From Trichodesmium sp. MAG_R04 (GTDB taxonomy: Bacteria; Cyanobacteriota; Cyanobacteriia; Cyanobacteriales; Microcoleaceae): 7,526 bases of DNA. The notes beneath the pieces are model-generated. The model was not told where the DNA came from, ran no database searches, and was given only the letters and a program-made list of their open reading frames with translations. The stretch covers positions 1 to 7,526 of the forward strand of contig JAKQYG010000194.1 in the NCBI GenBank assembly GCA_023356515.1, written 5' to 3'. The first letter of the stretch is position 1; every line of letters begins with the position of its first letter. Shown in pieces: positions 6,140 to 7,526 of the stretch. The position numbers and the translations under genes were made by a program.

Positions 6140-6604
6140 TCACAAAAGGGTAAAGAAAAATTGAGACTAAATATGCTTACCTAGATGCCACCTCTTTTCA
6201 TATATCATTAAATTATATATTCCCACTTACTTGATTTTGGTTATTTTTTGACTTCATAATAGTTTAGCTTCACTAATATTTACTTTTAATTCTGAGAGAT
6301 GATAATATTTTATCCCATGTTTAGTCATGGTTGATTTTTTTTGTCTTAACACAAAATATACACTTTGTTTTTGATACTTTTTTAACTAATAAGATAGAAA
6401 AATACTGTGAAACTCTCGGTTTCCTGTGATGATAATTTTATATTTTTTTTGAGGGTTTTAATAGAGGAGGAATTACTGCTTTTTGTTGGCTTAAATTACT
6501 AGCACCTTTATGACTTAAATTTTTCCAATAAATAGGTAAATTACTCTTTTTCCCAGCTACACTAATCATTTAAGTATTCAACTAGACATGATATAAGTGA
6601 GAAT
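6140..6604 (-). pseudogene. Decayed IS4-like DDE transposase remnant
   Basis: Reading the minus strand across frames restores a transposase-like protein. From 6569 to 6438 the frame gives MISVAGKKSNLPIYW, then HKGASNLSQQKAV, and ends at a stop next to an A-run. One base over, 6442 to 6254 gives YKIIITGNREFHS, an in-frame TAG (6386-6388) where Trp is probably expected, then VYFVLRQKK and LSELKV, ending in TGA. The same frame continues with YNLMIYEKR and more stops to about 6140. Upstream, 6604 to 6570 looks like a mutated version of a DRTxW stretch. The GNREFHS motif carries Asn where active members of this group have a catalytic Asp. The C-terminal part with the Glu is absent. Family is named from memory of cyanobacterial IS4-like transposases. 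The remnant starts 28 bp past the neighbouring gene's stop. Confidence 0.75.
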
Positions 6605-6631
6605 TGCCATGGGTTTACCCCGGCGAGTATG

Positions 6632-7526
6632 TCAATTTTTATTGTTTCTGACAGAATTGCCTGGTTGTCGCAGCAGCCAAACTAAGGCAAATCCAGTGAT
6701 TACTCCGTATACAATGCCGGAAATGCAAAACCAAAATATAAAATTCCAATTTGAAGACGGTTCAAACCTTCTTGAAGAATAAACAATAGCAAAGAGCGTA
6801 GCAGCTATTCCTAAAATATTTGCCAGTATCCACCAGTGAGATTGAGAAAGTTGTTTTCTGAGAACCAACCATTGAGCTGATCCGATAACAAGCCCTATCA
6901 AAGAAGATATAACAACAACCTGAATCACAGTATTGCTCACAACATCGCTTACAGCATTCGACAGAACGTCTGATGTAGAGAATAGTATAGCTGATACCAA
7001 CACAGTTGCCAGTATCCACCATCTAGCCTGGGAAAGTCGTTTTCTAATTACCCACCACTGGAATGATCCCACAACAGCACCGAAAACAGTACCTAAAACA
7101 GCAGGACCAAAACCACCCATAGTATTTTCAACCACTCCATCCAAAACCCCAAACACAAATAAGCCCACAAACCAACCCACACTATTTGCAAACGCCCACT
7201 GAAACCAAAGCCCCCATTCTGCTTTTTGTAAATATTTGCGACGGTAAAGCAATTCACTCACCCACCAACGCACAAACCGATCCAAAAAACAACGCGCAAA
7301 CCACCAACCCACACTATTTGCCAACACCCACTGAGACAAAAGCTCCGATTCTACTTGTTGTGAATGTTTGCGACGGAGTTCCTCCCGTAACTCTTCCGGC
7401 ATTCTCACTGCGAGTCCCTTACGACCTGCCATAAACTCCTGAAAAATATAATCCCGCAGAGGACTATCCTCAGGAGCTTCCCCAGAAAATAAGCGGAGAA
7501 GTGGTTGCACCAACCTAGAGACAACA
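6632..7526 (-). CDS. Multi-pass membrane protein with Gln-Trp/Trp-Trp repeats, 5' truncated
   Basis: The frame runs from the right edge of the window to a TGA at 6632-6634, giving about 297 residues. A TTG at 7511-7513 could start translation, but the frame stays open upstream (VSR before it), so the true start is probably outside. Numbering from that TTG, residues 1-55 are charged and probably cytoplasmic. Then come repeat units with QW at 61-62, 105-106, 152-153 and 214-215. The last two follow the pattern G..GS.QW.V.RK.LSQ..WWILA. About six membrane spans lie at 104-123, 134-153, 165-180, 196-218, 227-245 and 256-281. Similar QW-repeat membrane proteins occur in cyanobacteria as I recall them; no function is known to me. 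The protein ends in a polar Asn/Lys tail. Confidence 0.8.
   Translation of the reverse strand, partial: VVSRLVQPLLRLFSGEAPEDSPLRDYIFQEFMAGRKGLAVRMPEELREELRRKHSQQVESELLSQWVLANSVGWWFARCFLDRFVRWWVSELLYRRKYLQKAEWGLWFQWAFANSVGWFVGLFVFGVLDGVVENTMGGFGPAVLGTVFGAVVGSFQWWVIRKRLSQARWWILATVLVSAILFSTSDVLSNAVSDVVSNTVIQVVVISSLIGLVIGSAQWLVLRKQLSQSHWWILANILGIAATLFAIVYSSRRFEPSSNWNFIFWFCISGIVYGVITGFALVWLLRQPGNSVRNNKN
6821..7069. repeat. Internal 63 bp repeat pair in the membrane protein gene
   Basis: Bases 6821-6883 and 7007-7069 align without gaps at an offset of 186 bp (62 codons), about 76% identical by eye. They encode the QW...RK.LSQ..WWILA units centred near residues 150-170 and 212-231. This marks an old in-frame duplication. 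Confidence 0.7.
7172..7376. repeat. Internal 73 bp repeat pair in the membrane protein gene
   Basis: Bases 7172-7244 and 7304-7376 align without gaps at an offset of 132 bp (44 codons), with 63 of 73 positions identical by my count. They encode the two ANSVGW units (about residues 46-70 and 90-114). The higher identity suggests a more recent duplication or gene conversion than the other pair. Confidence 0.75.

Noticed and set aside
6608..6622. GGGT/ACCC inverted repeat after the QW-repeat gene as terminator
   Set aside because: Four-base arms with a two-base loop and no T-run are too weak to call.
6762..7022. Cysteine-rich 86-codon frame on the minus strand
   Set aside because: It is a shifted frame of the QW-repeat gene. 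The cysteines come from TGT/TGC made by the main frame's Val and Ala codons, and no ribosome binding site is present.
7186..7434. Plus-strand frame with repeated TPTETKAPILL units
   Set aside because: It is the antisense shadow of the duplicated 73 bp repeat. The apparent protein repeat only mirrors the DNA repeat.

Overview
This AT-rich window (no base count was done) most likely comes from a filamentous cyanobacterium of the order Nostocales. The grounds are one HIP1 octamer (GCGATCGC, 1865-1872), a heptanucleotide tandem repeat typical of these genomes (5130-5157), the cyanobacterial style of LptF and zinc-ribbon/FHA proteins, and cyanobacteria-type mobile-element debris. The genus cannot be fixed from sequence alone.

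Layout, left to right. The left edge holds the 3' end of a DNA cytosine-5 methyltransferase gene (2-322, +), with an open frame running off the window. Four bases after its stop comes a ~274 bp MITE-like element (333-606) with short imperfect terminal inverted repeats and a 7 bp direct repeat (TTAAATA) on both sides. Then come two genes on the minus strand: a double zinc-ribbon/FHA protein (735-1526) and, upstream of it in the same direction, pgl for 6-phosphogluconolactonase (1646-2353). A 506 bp gene-free spacer follows. Next is a plus-strand gene for an unrecognised, single-membrane-span, low-complexity protein (2860-3903), which converges on lptF (3926-5104, -), a permease subunit of lipopolysaccharide export. 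A 221 bp divergent spacer with the heptad repeat leads to a DUF938-family SAM-dependent methyltransferase (5326-5949, +).

The right end holds about 680 bp without an intact gene. Its right part (about 6140-6604, -) is a decayed IS4-like (DDE) transposase with a frameshift, several stops and an Asp-to-Asn change in the GDREF-type motif. The window ends with a 5'-truncated multi-pass membrane protein (6632-7526, -) built from repeated Gln-Trp/Trp-Trp units, two of which are still clearly duplicated at the DNA level.

Functionally the window is a mosaic: central carbon metabolism (pgl), envelope biogenesis (lptF), phosphothreonine signalling (FHA), DNA modification, and orphan genes. No strong operon is visible except possibly pgl-FHA (119 bp apart, same strand). 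No defence island, CRISPR array, RNA gene or complete mobile element was seen. The least described items are the 347-residue membrane-anchored protein, the QW-repeat membrane protein, and the helix-turn-helix-like tail on the methyltransferase.
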